From: Sedimentisphaerales bacterium
GTDB taxonomy: Bacteria; Planctomycetota; Phycisphaerae; Sedimentisphaerales; Anaerohalosphaeraceae
DNA: 64,000 bases
NCBI GenBank assembly: GCA_028282905.1
Contig: JANQGW010000220.1
Location: forward strand, 16,013 to 80,012
Reading direction: 5' to 3'
Shown: positions 18,763 through 28,945 of the stretch, one piece after another
How the letters are laid out: each line of letters starts with the position of its first letter
Position numbering within the stretch: the first letter of the stretch is position 1
Notes under the pieces: model-generated
What the model saw: only the letters and a program-made list of their open reading frames with translations
Told to the model about the DNA's origin: nothing
The model's database searches: none
Program-made: the position numbers and the translations under genes

Positions 18763-21700
18763 TTAGCCTCCTGGTGTTGGGCTCGCAGCGTTCCAGTTTG
18801 AATAGTCTCGGCCGTAGGTGTTTTTGTTTTGTCTTTGGAGGCTATCTCCGTTGCCGTCCGGCGTGGTTGGCCAGGGCGATTCGTCGTCGTAGTCGATTTT
18901 TTCAATTGGAATCCAATACCGGTTTTGGCCGTATTCCTGATCGCCGGGGATTTGCAGTTCGATTTCTTCACCGCCGTTGTCAAGTTTGCCGTCGTAAGGG
19001 CCAAAGACCGTACAGGGAGCAGAACTGTACATCGCCGGTTTCTTTGCAACGAGGATATAGGTGTTGACCGGGATTGTTGTGTTCGCCGGGAATTCAAAGC
19101 CGGTTCCTTCCAGCCGCCATGGGAGGATTTCCGTGACAAAAGTGCCCGGCGAAGTTTCTGTGGTCACCTCAGACATCAGTGTGACCGGTGAGCCGGAGCG
19201 GTTATACAGTTCGACAAATTCATAATCGGTGCCGGTTGCCGGGTTGTAGTGAATCTCGGTGATCACAATGTCCGGAATCGCCGGGCCGCTGTTGATGGCA
19301 CCTTGTGTTTGTGAAATCTGCCGCACAAAATCATAGCCACCGGACAGTTCGGCTTTTTCATAGCGTCCGAAGGTCACACCGGTCTCCGAGGCATCGAATT
19401 TCTGCTGAGTCTGGTAGTAACCGGTCACCTGGTCGTTTTGACCGGAATAGAGATAGACGGTTTCGCCGGCTTCACTGAGACCGAACGGGATGTTGCAGCC
19501 GGGAGCTGTTGGATTACCGAAAGTCTGGTCTTCAACGAAGACATAATAGTCCCCCGCTTCAATGACCGTGCCGTCAGGAATCCGGTATTTCATGATATTC
19601 GCATCACTCGAATCATTGTCGGTCAAAAACCAGCCGCCGATATTGATGTCCTGTGCGGTGGTGTTGTATAACTCAAGCCAGTCAGGGGCGGAACTGTGCG
19701 AATGGGCCAGCAGCTCATTGATAACAATGCTGCCGGCAGGCAGAACCGTTTCCGCGGCCGTACCGGGCGTACCGCCGGCATACAAACTCGACCGCCAGCC
19801 GGCCTTGGTGTCCCACAGATTTGGATCAGTCGCCGCGGCATCAACTATCGACAGCGAAAAACCCATCCCGTCAGTCAGTTCGTACCAACCGTCTTTATAA
19901 GAAAAGCTCTGAATGGTCGAACCGGTTAAGTCTTCGAGTTTGATCGATTCGCCTGAATTACTCAGATTTCCGGTATAGTTGCCAGCTGCGATAAGAACAC
20001 CCGTTTCATTATACCGCTCGGCAAATGCCTCGACATTTTTACAAATAACAAGGTGTTGCCCCGGCTGAAGCTCTTGGCCAGCCGCCTGCGTTGTCACCAC
20101 CGCCTGTAAATGACAGCCCCATACAACATCACTGCTGCTGTCGGACTGCTGATGGACTTCAACCGCCAGCACGTTATCACCATGGAGCAAATTATCCGAC
20201 GGAATCACAAAAGGCCCTTCGACCACCGCATCCCCGACAACCCGGCTGGATAGAGAGCTGTGTGTCTGCCCTTCAGAAACGCCAAGGCGGAAAACCTCTT
20301 GGCCGTTTAAATAGAGCACCGCCCCATCATCCAGTATCGTTGTCAACTTCAGCTCAACAGACGCATAGTCAGACGGATCGGATGGAAAACTAAAATGCGT
20401 TCGGAAATAAAACGTCCTCGGCCCAAGCGTCAGGAGCGTATTCTTCGGCTCCGGCAAACCGGAAGGTTCAACATACAAAAGCCCCGACCCTGACGGCCAG
20501 CCTGCATCATTGTAGCCTGCCTGTCGCCAACTGGCACCCAAATCCGTATCAGTCTGATCATATTTCCACACATCCGTATAGCCCAGCAAGTCCAGTGTTT
20601 CTGAATGAGATGCAAGCGGGAAAGAATAGCTGACTCCATCAGTGAATCGAACTCCACCAAGTGCCAACGGCTCAGTCCCAACATTTGTCAGTTCAATATA
20701 CTCAAAATCGTCATCCTCAAAGGCAGTCACGCCGTCCGGACTCGAAGGATGATACATCATTTCACTGATTCGCAGATACCGCTGCTGGTCGCTGGGGTTT
20801 TCGGCATAAGAAAACGTATCAATAATGCTATCATCAGCCGCCAAAAGATTGATGGTCTCTCCCCAGTTGGACAGATGGCCGTCGTAACCGCCAACAACGA
20901 AGAGACTCTCGCCGCCGGTCGGGCTTTCATTCCGCCTGAGGAAGGCTTTAACATTAGGACAGACATACAGACTGTTATTCGCCGCAATGACCGTCCCCGG
21001 CTTGAAGGTAAACTCCACGCCGCCGGACAATTTCCAGCCGGAAATATCAACGGCGTAACTGTTGGGATTTTCAAGCTCAATGTATTCGCAATCCTGCGGA
21101 CTGATCGCCGGATCGCTGATAATATCCACATCAGGATTGACTTGGTAATCGCCAAAGACGATCGCCGGATTGCCAACCTGTGCTTCCGGCAGCAGACCTG
21201 TCCCCGACGGGCCATGCGTGACAAAAAGCATATTTCGCTTGGGAATCAGATAATTGTTGATCAGCATATCCATTTCCGCTTGGAAATAACGAAAACCGCC
21301 GAAGACAACGCCCCATTTGTCCTTATCGGCGTCCACTTCTGTACCGATTGCTGCAACGATTTCATTAATATAAGCTTCGATCTTTCGTTCGGCAGCCGGT
21401 GTGGCCGGTGACTGCAACTGTTCGTCCAAAACCGTTCGAAGCCGCCGCAGATACATCTGCCGCAGTGTCGCATCGGCCAAAACCGCTTCATCAAGCCGAT
21501 GCCATGCACCATAGGCACTGGGATGTTCCTGCTCGCCGTAAAGCGGATGCGACATGCCGCTGTGTGTGCCGCTGAGGTTTTCATTTTGCCACCGCAGATA
21601 ACCCCAGCCCAAATCCTGATCCCAAGGCAGGATATACCACTGCCCTGTGCCTTCGGTGTCACGATACATATAATAATTTTTCTCAAACCGATCCCAGCAC

Positions 21701-23985
21701 TGATTGATGATATTGCCGCACATCACATTAATCACTTCGGGGATATTGATGTTATCAAACAAAAATTGAGTCCGATTGGCCGGCGTTAATATTCCGTCCA
21801 CCAGGGTCTGAAGATCCGAATTGTCTTCCCACTTCCGTGTTTTCTTTTCAACGCCGTCCAGCGCGTCCGGATTGACGCCCGGCGACCAGGCGGGTCGATC
21901 TATTGAATTTGTCAGGTAATTGAATATCTTATAAAGCGCCCCATTAACAGGCAGGCCATTTCGTTTCAGATACTGTTTATCGACCTGCTCAACAAAATTG
22001 ACCACACTGTGGAACTGGCCGTTCTGATAACACAACCACATATCCGATGTCGAATAGGGACTGCCGCTGTCCCGAAAAACATTCATGGACAATTGATTTC
22101 GAATAAATCCTTTATCAACACTCAAAGCATTGACATTGATCTCATCGAGTTTGTCCATCTCCGGCGAATAATAAAAGCGGTTTTCCTGGTGGAATTCAAA
22201 TTTCAGACTCTGCTTGGGAAACTTTGATTTCACCGATGAAGCGCCGCGGATGCGGGTCGGAACATTATCATAAAAGCGTCCCTTGTAAAACACCGACGAA
22301 CCGGTGTATTCCTTGGTGAAACCAGCGGGGTTATAGGTATACCAGGCCGGGTCTTCGACAAACCACCAGAACAACTCCATTTGCGTATCAACTGTATTGC
22401 CGTCAATGACAGTGCCCCGGTACTGCTCGGAAAACTGCGGCGATTTATAAAGCGGCAATCTCGACGTATTCGCCTGCGTATCAGACGCGGTAATATAATA
22501 GCGAACCATTTCCCGGCTGGAAGATGCTGACGCGGGAATCACCGCGGTGAAAATATTGTCATTTGCCGTCACATCACTGCCGGTTCCGTCATCGGTCATC
22601 AAAACAGTTGTTTCCGGGCCGTACATCACCCGGTAATGCAGGCTGACGCTGGACAGATTGACCGCAGCAGCGGTTTCCGTAACAGTCGCCGTAACCACCA
22701 GATCATCCGTATCAGTCGGCGTCTGCGGGGTATGCGAAACATGACTGATCACCGGACCAATTTCGGTTTCAGCAATTCCATTCTCAACTCCGGGAGTCGA
22801 AGCAGTGAAATATCCCTGCATGGACTCTTTATTCGGCGACAACCGGGTCGTTTGCAGTTCAAAATCCACATAAAAATCACTGTCTTCGGCGGTAATATTC
22901 ATCGCCTGAACAGCAAAAAAATTGGTGCCAGATTGCAAAAGGCTGACATAATCCGACAGATTAATCTGCTCGGTCACCGCCGCGTCATGCGTCGCAGTGG
23001 CCGTACTGTTATAAGCGAGCGGGATCGGAGCGTTTCTGGAAGCGACTTCATGGCCATTCAGATAGGCCGTAAAACCATCATCATAGTTGATTTTCAGAAT
23101 CAATCGCATGATATCTTCGGGCGACGAAATATTAAAAATCCGGCAGATGCGTAGTGAAGCATTGACATTCAGCATCTCAGAAGAAACATCCGTTCCCAAA
23201 TCAAAACTAAGCGGCAGATTCCCCGCCCGCCAAGGTGACTGGCTATGTCCCAACATCGTCCAGAGCAAATCTTCCGGGTCAGCGGCTGTAGGAACTTTGT
23301 AGTATGCCAGTCCGCCGAACTCCAGCACAGTGTCAGTCTGCTGGGAAAGTCCGTAACTGATATCCCGGTATTGACGCGGATAATCATCGAATTCCTGAAC
23401 GACCGTCCCGCCGTCATCCATGGTGAGTGCCAGGTACTCCCCGTCTGGATCGAGTACAAAATTGGTATGAAGCTGCCCGGCCGGGTCATCACGATCTTTA
23501 TCGGAGGCAAACACGACAAGAAACTGACCGGCATCAAGCGTCATTTCGGGAAATGGCCATTTTGTCGGTTTATCCTTGTTATCCGTCAACGTCCATCCCG
23601 TCAGGTCAACGGCGTATGACAATGGATTATAGATTTCAATCCAATCCGAAGATTGGCCATCCTCATCCAGCAGCAAAGAGTCATTGGAAGCACAAAATTC
23701 CGTGATAATCGGCGTCGGCGTATCCATCATCCAGCGTTCCGCAATGACAATCAAATCCGCGAAGTTGACGCCTCCAAGACCATCCATATCCGCACAATCT
23801 TTCCGCCCCGTACAGCCGGAAGGCTCGAGCCACTGATCTGCGAAAACCATGAGATCCGACAAGTCAACTTTTAAATCACGATTCAGATCACCGTCAAAAA
23901 AGTTTCCATAACTGCCCGCTGCGCATATTAACAGGATTGTGATAAGTCCCAGTTGTTTCACAGTATCCCCCAAAACTATTTTCAA
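18763..23985 (-). CDS. Very large secreted protein: dockerin-like N-terminus, lamin-tail domains, CotH-like kinase region
   Basis: DGDLNRDLKVDLSDLMVFADQWLE; repeated ITEFCASN...DWIEIYNP and VINELLAHSHSSAPDWLELYNTT lamin-tail motifs; WYILPWDQDLGWGY (CotH-like). Confidence 0.85.
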   Translation of the reverse strand: MKIVLGDTVKQLGLITILLICAAGSYGNFFDGDLNRDLKVDLSDLMVFADQWLEPSGCTGRKDCADMDGLGGVNFADLIVIAERWMMDTPTPIITEFCASNDSLLLDEDGQSSDWIEIYNPLSYAVDLTGWTLTDNKDKPTKWPFPEMTLDAGQFLVVFASDKDRDDPAGQLHTNFVLDPDGEYLALTMDDGGTVVQEFDDYPRQYRDISYGLSQQTDTVLEFGGLAYYKVPTAADPEDLLWTMLGHSQSPWRAGNLPLSFDLGTDVSSEMLNVNASLRICRIFNISSPEDIMRLILKINYDDGFTAYLNGHEVASRNAPIPLAYNSTATATHDAAVTEQINLSDYVSLLQSGTNFFAVQAMNITAEDSDFYVDFELQTTRLSPNKESMQGYFTASTPGVENGIAETEIGPVISHVSHTPQTPTDTDDLVVTATVTETAAAVNLSSVSLHYRVMYGPETTVLMTDDGTGSDVTANDNIFTAVIPASASSSREMVRYYITASDTQANTSRLPLYKSPQFSEQYRGTVIDGNTVDTQMELFWWFVEDPAWYTYNPAGFTKEYTGSSVFYKGRFYDNVPTRIRGASSVKSKFPKQSLKFEFHQENRFYYSPEMDKLDEINVNALSVDKGFIRNQLSMNVFRDSGSPYSTSDMWLCYQNGQFHSVVNFVEQVDKQYLKRNGLPVNGALYKIFNYLTNSIDRPAWSPGVNPDALDGVEKKTRKWEDNSDLQTLVDGILTPANRTQFLFDNINIPEVINVMCGNIINQCWDRFEKNYYMYRDTEGTGQWYILPWDQDLGWGYLRWQNENLSGTHSGMSHPLYGEQEHPSAYGAWHRLDEAVLADATLRQMYLRRLRTVLDEQLQSPATPAAERKIEAYINEIVAAIGTEVDADKDKWGVVFGGFRYFQAEMDMLINNYLIPKRNMLFVTHGPSGTGLLPEAQVGNPAIVFGDYQVNPDVDIISDPAISPQDCEYIELENPNSYAVDISGWKLSGGVEFTFKPGTVIAANNSLYVCPNVKAFLRRNESPTGGESLFVVGGYDGHLSNWGETINLLAADDSIIDTFSYAENPSDQQRYLRISEMMYHPSSPDGVTAFEDDDFEYIELTNVGTEPLALGGVRFTDGVSYSFPLASHSETLDLLGYTDVWKYDQTDTDLGASWRQAGYNDAGWPSGSGLLYVEPSGLPEPKNTLLTLGPRTFYFRTHFSFPSDPSDYASVELKLTTILDDGAVLYLNGQEVFRLGVSEGQTHSSLSSRVVGDAVVEGPFVIPSDNLLHGDNVLAVEVHQQSDSSSDVVWGCHLQAVVTTQAAGQELQPGQHLVICKNVEAFAERYNETGVLIAAGNYTGNLSNSGESIKLEDLTGSTIQSFSYKDGWYELTDGMGFSLSIVDAAATDPNLWDTKAGWRSSLYAGGTPGTAAETVLPAGSIVINELLAHSHSSAPDWLELYNTTAQDINIGGWFLTDNDSSDANIMKYRIPDGTVIEAGDYYVFVEDQTFGNPTAPGCNIPFGLSEAGETVYLYSGQNDQVTGYYQTQQKFDASETGVTFGRYEKAELSGGYDFVRQISQTQGAINSGPAIPDIVITEIHYNPATGTDYEFVELYNRSGSPVTLMSEVTTETSPGTFVTEILPWRLEGTGFEFPANTTIPVNTYILVAKKPAMYSSAPCTVFGPYDGKLDNGGEEIELQIPGDQEYGQNRYWIPIEKIDYDDESPWPTTPDGNGDSLQRQNKNTYGRDYSNWNAASPTPGG

Positions 23986-24061
23986 TCAATTATCCAAGCA
24001 AGTTCACTTTTTTTGATACATTTAATCGCATTTCAACCAGCCTTTTTCAACTCTAAAATAC

Positions 24062-26593
24062 TCACTCCGTTTCGATATCGACCGAAAGAATGCCGACGCA
24101 GGTATTATCGTGACGCGGCTTCATCACGATACGGATTTTATCCGTCTTGAGCGTTTGGGCCGGATGGACCGTATTGTAATCATCTGCCAGCGTGCTGTAT
24201 TCATCGGTATTATAAATGGCAACCTCTTTCCAGCCGACAGTCGTCAGTGCTTCCAGATGCCACGAACCCGGCAACTGAACGCCGCCGTTGTCGTTATACC
24301 AGTACACGCCGACATTGCGAATCTGCTTGACTTTTCCAAGACCGATTTCGACCCACTGGGACTTACCCTTCTGCGGCCAACTGGTCCAGCGAGGAATTGA
24401 GGTATCAGCAGAAGATTTCGGCGATTGATCCATACGCACCGCATCGGTTGTATCGCCATCAAAGGTATGCGAAGCTGTAACGGAAGTAAATTTCATATTT
24501 GATGGATCACGCGGATCCGGTTTGGCTAACTCTTCTTTCGTACCGATCCAGGTCATCATTGAACTGCGATCCCGGTTACTCCAGGCAAAATACGGTATCA
24601 ATTTCAATGTCGAATCCGAATATTTGCGTCCGGACAACTCTTTAGCTGGAATTGCTACTTGTGTTAAGCCCGTCAGAGCACCAGAATCGATCATTTGGGC
24701 TTCTGCGCCGGCTTGTGCCGCTGTCGGGTTCACATAAAAACGCTGAACCGCCCCGCCGTTATCGATGCCTTCAGCACAATACACCAGCGGGCCGCGGGAA
24801 AATGCCACACGGTCGTGGTTGGCCTCGACCTGCTCAATACAGGTATTGACTTTCACCGGCATCGGCAGATGCAGGCTGACGGTATCGCCGCGTTTCCATT
24901 GGCGTTCAATGACGGTAAATCCCTTTTCCACTGTCGGTTCGACGGTTTTTCCGTTCACCTTCAGTGTCCAGCCGAATGACGGCTGTGAATACGCATAGAG
25001 CTTGCCCGGCACAAGTTGATCAGAAGCCCAAGTGGGAATCCGAAGATACAGCTTAAACCGCTTCGTCTTTGCCGGATTAATATTAAAACCAATTTCACCG
25101 GAGTAGGGATAGTCGGTGGTCTGCTTAACATCAATCTTGGTACCACCCAAGTCAATCGAAGTCTGGCTGCCGCCATAAAGCGTACAGTAAATCTGTGAGC
25201 CGTCCGTAGCGTACATATAACCCGATACCTGCGGAATCAGGCGCGCAATATTGGACGGGCAGCAGGCGGTGCCGAACCACCCTGAACGGGGCCGATGATT
25301 ATAGTCAGCCTCCAGCGGATTAGGATAAAAAAAGCTCCTGCCGTCGAGGCCTACGCCGGAGAGACAATTGTTCAGCAAGGCGATTTCCGCGACATCGACG
25401 TATTTCGCATCATGGTATTTCAGGAACATTCGCATATTGAAAAACACATTGCCGACCGCCGCACAGGTTTCCAGATAGGTGTGCTTATTGGGCAGTTCAT
25501 AGCTGGGACCGAAACCTTCGATACCATGAACAGCACCCAGACCGCCGGTAATGTGCATTTTGGTATCGACGATATTGTGCCAGATGGAGTCCAGTGCCCT
25601 GGTGAAATCAGTTGTGCCCATTAAACTGTCGATTTCGGCCATCGCGGCATATTGATAGGTCGCACGAACCGCGTGCCCGACAGCCTCGGTCTGCTCGGCA
25701 GCGGGTGCGTGCTGCTGAGCATAGGTCGGCGAGTTGGTGCCGCGACCATCAGGGATAAATGATACGCCGCGAATATCTAAAAATCGCTTGGCCATATCCC
25801 GATAGAGTGCTTTACCGGTATAGTTATAAAGTTTCATCAGGCCTAATTCGATTTCCTGATGACCCGGTGCCTGATTGACGGGCTTGCCGTCATTGTAGTC
25901 AGAGTCGCCTTCAAAAAAGACTTTGTTCACATGGCGAGCGTGTTTTTCAGCGACATCAAGCAGCTTCGTCTTGCCGGTTGCCTGTGCGTAGGCCACCGCG
26001 GCTTCATACAGATGGCCCATGTTATATAACTCATGGCTGTGGATAACATAACTGTACGGCCGCGTTCCCATTTCATTGACTCTCGGATTTCCGCAGATAT
26101 GTGAGATATACAGATAGCCGTCATCTTTCTGTGCTCGTGCAATGACATCAATAATCCGATCCATCAGCGATTCAATTCCCGGATTCGGCTCGGACTGAAT
26201 CATCAGTGCGCCGCCTTCCATAACCTTATAAAGATCGGAAGTATTGAACCGATGCGAGGCCGGCTTGGGACCGCCGTTATTTTCGAGATACTCGGCACAC
26301 ATACGAAGCCGTTTCTGGGCCACTTCCGTCTGCTTAAATGCATGGGGCAGCGTTTCATTGACCAGCAGCTTAATCCGCGGCCGCCAGATCGTATCATCCA
26401 TTGTCACCTGATGGAACGGAACCATCTTCACGGTTCTGGATTGTTCAGCCGCCGCAATGGTGTGTGCCGAGAGCAACAAAACCGTCAGCATAAAAAGATT
26501 TTTTACGGTCAGATTACAATTAAACACAACGCAATCCTTTCTGTAACAAAATTCCATAAAACTCACCTTAGTACTATTGTCTAAAAGCAACAA
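24062..26593 (-). CDS. GH127/DUF1680 beta-L-arabinofuranosidase-like
   Basis: FHQVTMDDTIWRPRIKLLVNETLPH; YLETCAAVGNVFFNMRMFLKY; GWFGTACCPSNIARLIPQVSGYMYA; start may be downstream of the listed Met. Confidence 0.88.
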   Translation of the reverse strand: MLLLDNSTKVSFMEFCYRKDCVVFNCNLTVKNLFMLTVLLLSAHTIAAAEQSRTVKMVPFHQVTMDDTIWRPRIKLLVNETLPHAFKQTEVAQKRLRMCAEYLENNGGPKPASHRFNTSDLYKVMEGGALMIQSEPNPGIESLMDRIIDVIARAQKDDGYLYISHICGNPRVNEMGTRPYSYVIHSHELYNMGHLYEAAVAYAQATGKTKLLDVAEKHARHVNKVFFEGDSDYNDGKPVNQAPGHQEIELGLMKLYNYTGKALYRDMAKRFLDIRGVSFIPDGRGTNSPTYAQQHAPAAEQTEAVGHAVRATYQYAAMAEIDSLMGTTDFTRALDSIWHNIVDTKMHITGGLGAVHGIEGFGPSYELPNKHTYLETCAAVGNVFFNMRMFLKYHDAKYVDVAEIALLNNCLSGVGLDGRSFFYPNPLEADYNHRPRSGWFGTACCPSNIARLIPQVSGYMYATDGSQIYCTLYGGSQTSIDLGGTKIDVKQTTDYPYSGEIGFNINPAKTKRFKLYLRIPTWASDQLVPGKLYAYSQPSFGWTLKVNGKTVEPTVEKGFTVIERQWKRGDTVSLHLPMPVKVNTCIEQVEANHDRVAFSRGPLVYCAEGIDNGGAVQRFYVNPTAAQAGAEAQMIDSGALTGLTQVAIPAKELSGRKYSDSTLKLIPYFAWSNRDRSSMMTWIGTKEELAKPDPRDPSNMKFTSVTASHTFDGDTTDAVRMDQSPKSSADTSIPRWTSWPQKGKSQWVEIGLGKVKQIRNVGVYWYNDNGGVQLPGSWHLEALTTVGWKEVAIYNTDEYSTLADDYNTVHPAQTLKTDKIRIVMKPRHDNTCVGILSVDIETE

Positions 26594-26929
26594 AAGACGA
26601 TATACAAGGATTAGATTTCCAAATCCCTATGAATAGAAACCACCCTGCATAGTACTATGAGAATTATTCTGGATTCTGGACGGTATTTTTTCCACCAAAC
26701 GCTGACTATCCCAGAAAATAAAACATACAACGTGTCATCCAGACTTATTTTGCCATGAATAATTAGACATAAGTTGTTTCGATAAAGAACGTTATAGTGA
26801 ATATCACAATGCCGTTTTCTTTCCTACAGCAATATTACTTACAGATCTTGAATTATAATTCAGATCAAAAGTTGAAACACAGTTATCTGATGGCTCAATC
26901 TCAAATAAACCTCTCCTAAATATTCAATG

Positions 26930-28894
26930 TCAATCGTTTACCACAGGAAGCATCGCCACCCAGCGGCTGTCATCACCTCGATTGGCACGGGTGTACCAGG
27001 GAACCAGCGGCAAATCTTTCGGCTTGCCGTCAACCTGCCCGGGGACATGGAGAACATGAACGCCTCCCAGTAAATCACTTCGCCATTCAGCTCTAACTTT
27101 GGTTGAACCACCCTGCGGCTTAAGCGATACTTTCGCCTGCTCAACCGGGAAATCCACATCCGGCTTTTCAAGACAATAAACCAGCGGACCCCGGGCAAAT
27201 GCGACCAGACCTTCCTGAGCCTTGATTCGCGGATCGGGCACGATCATCCGAACGGGCATCGGCAATGTCAGCTTAACAGTATCGCCTGTTTTCCACTGCT
27301 GATCGGCCACATAATAGTCGCCGCCCTTAGCAATCGAGGCCTTACTGCCGCCGGCAACAACTTCGGCATTACTGCACCAGCCTGGAATCCGCAAACGCAG
27401 TTTGAAGTGAGCCGGCTTGTCACCTTCATAACGAATCAGCACATTCCCATCGTGCGGATAGTCCGTCTCAACCGCCAGTTTAACCTGACGGCCGTCGGCC
27501 AGTGTGTGATTAACCGTCGCCGAGGTATAAAGATTCATAAACAACCCATCATCATCCGACGAGAAAATGTACTCGGGCATCCCCCCGAAGAAACGCCATC
27601 CGTTCGGCATACAGCAGGCCGTCGTATGGATTTTCGGCAGCCGGCATCGTCCCGTCATCGGCTTATAATCATGGTCACTCATCCCTGAAAGGTCACCGGT
27701 CACATTGATCGGGTTATAATAAAAATTCGCCATGTTATCCAGCGCGAACCCGCCCAGGTACTGGTTGTAAAGTGCCTTTTCGATCACATCAAAGCATTCG
27801 CTGCGGCCGGTAATCCCGTGCATCCGCCAACTGAACATAATCATCGACACGCACGCACAGGTCTCGGCCATATGCTTGCGTTTACTATAAGCGCCGGGCA
27901 CCAGCTGCAGCGTAAACGCCTTTTTATTGAAATGCTCGCCGCGAGGACCGATGGCGCCGGTCAAATACATGCGAGAATCCACAATTTCCCGCCACAACTC
28001 GGGCAGATGGTCAATCATGTCCTGTCGGCCGTTTTCAAGATAAACCCCGGCCATACCCGCCAGCAGATACCCCATCCGCACGGCATGATCGCCGCAGCCG
28101 GCGCGAGTATCGGCAATGGTCGGCCCAATCTTGCTCAGCTTTTGCGCAAGAGTGGCGGCAAAATCAATATATTCCTCGCTGCCGACTTCACGCCCGAGAC
28201 GCAGGAACCCCAACTCATATTCCGGATGCTCGCAGGTTCCGTCATAATAACTGTTGCCCTTTTTGTACTCGGCAATCAAATAATCCGCCCAAAGACAAGC
28301 GGCATCCAGCATTTCCGGACTTCTGGTCGCACGGTGATGAGCCACCGCCGCCTCAAAGAAATGTCCCGCAATATAAAGATCATGCTTGACACCCCGGTCG
28401 AAACGCTTTTTAGGCGGCACCTGGGTATTGATATAGCCGTCGGGCTTCTGGCACATGAGGATGTAACCGGTAATTCGATCGATTTCGGCACGAACCCTGG
28501 AATCTTTTGTCCGGGCATAGACATAACAGGCACCTTCGAGCCATTTATAGAGATCGGAATCGGCCGCCAGACGATTGCAGACCTTCGGCGGTTCTTTACC
28601 GTTAGCTCTCGCCTCAAAACCTGCCGAAATCGGGCTTTTCGCTCCCGCCAGAACGCTGTCCAAGTTCTGGTCGATCCGATTTCCCAAAAATCCGGAAATT
28701 TGCACATCATTCATAGGCACCGGTCGGCATTTTGCCCGCTCAGCAGGCCACCGAACAACCATATTTTGATGAGGTTCCGCACCGGCCGCTTCCGATACCA
28801 AAAGCGTCCCCAGAATCACCGCTAAAATCACCTGCATTGCAGCTCGATACAGTTTCACATTTCCGACACAAAATCCCATCCGTTTCATTTCCAA
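26930..28894 (-). CDS. GH127/DUF1680 family secreted glycoside hydrolase (second copy)
   Basis: ISGFLGNRIDQNLDSVL; HMAETCACVSMIMFSWRMHGITG; TTACCMPNGWRFFGGMPEYIFS. Confidence 0.88.
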   Translation of the reverse strand: MEMKRMGFCVGNVKLYRAAMQVILAVILGTLLVSEAAGAEPHQNMVVRWPAERAKCRPVPMNDVQISGFLGNRIDQNLDSVLAGAKSPISAGFEARANGKEPPKVCNRLAADSDLYKWLEGACYVYARTKDSRVRAEIDRITGYILMCQKPDGYINTQVPPKKRFDRGVKHDLYIAGHFFEAAVAHHRATRSPEMLDAACLWADYLIAEYKKGNSYYDGTCEHPEYELGFLRLGREVGSEEYIDFAATLAQKLSKIGPTIADTRAGCGDHAVRMGYLLAGMAGVYLENGRQDMIDHLPELWREIVDSRMYLTGAIGPRGEHFNKKAFTLQLVPGAYSKRKHMAETCACVSMIMFSWRMHGITGRSECFDVIEKALYNQYLGGFALDNMANFYYNPINVTGDLSGMSDHDYKPMTGRCRLPKIHTTACCMPNGWRFFGGMPEYIFSSDDDGLFMNLYTSATVNHTLADGRQVKLAVETDYPHDGNVLIRYEGDKPAHFKLRLRIPGWCSNAEVVAGGSKASIAKGGDYYVADQQWKTGDTVKLTLPMPVRMIVPDPRIKAQEGLVAFARGPLVYCLEKPDVDFPVEQAKVSLKPQGGSTKVRAEWRSDLLGGVHVLHVPGQVDGKPKDLPLVPWYTRANRGDDSRWVAMLPVVND

Positions 28895-28945
28895 ATCCCT
28901 TATCTTTTCTTATTTCTAATTTTGTCCATCATATGAACATTTACA

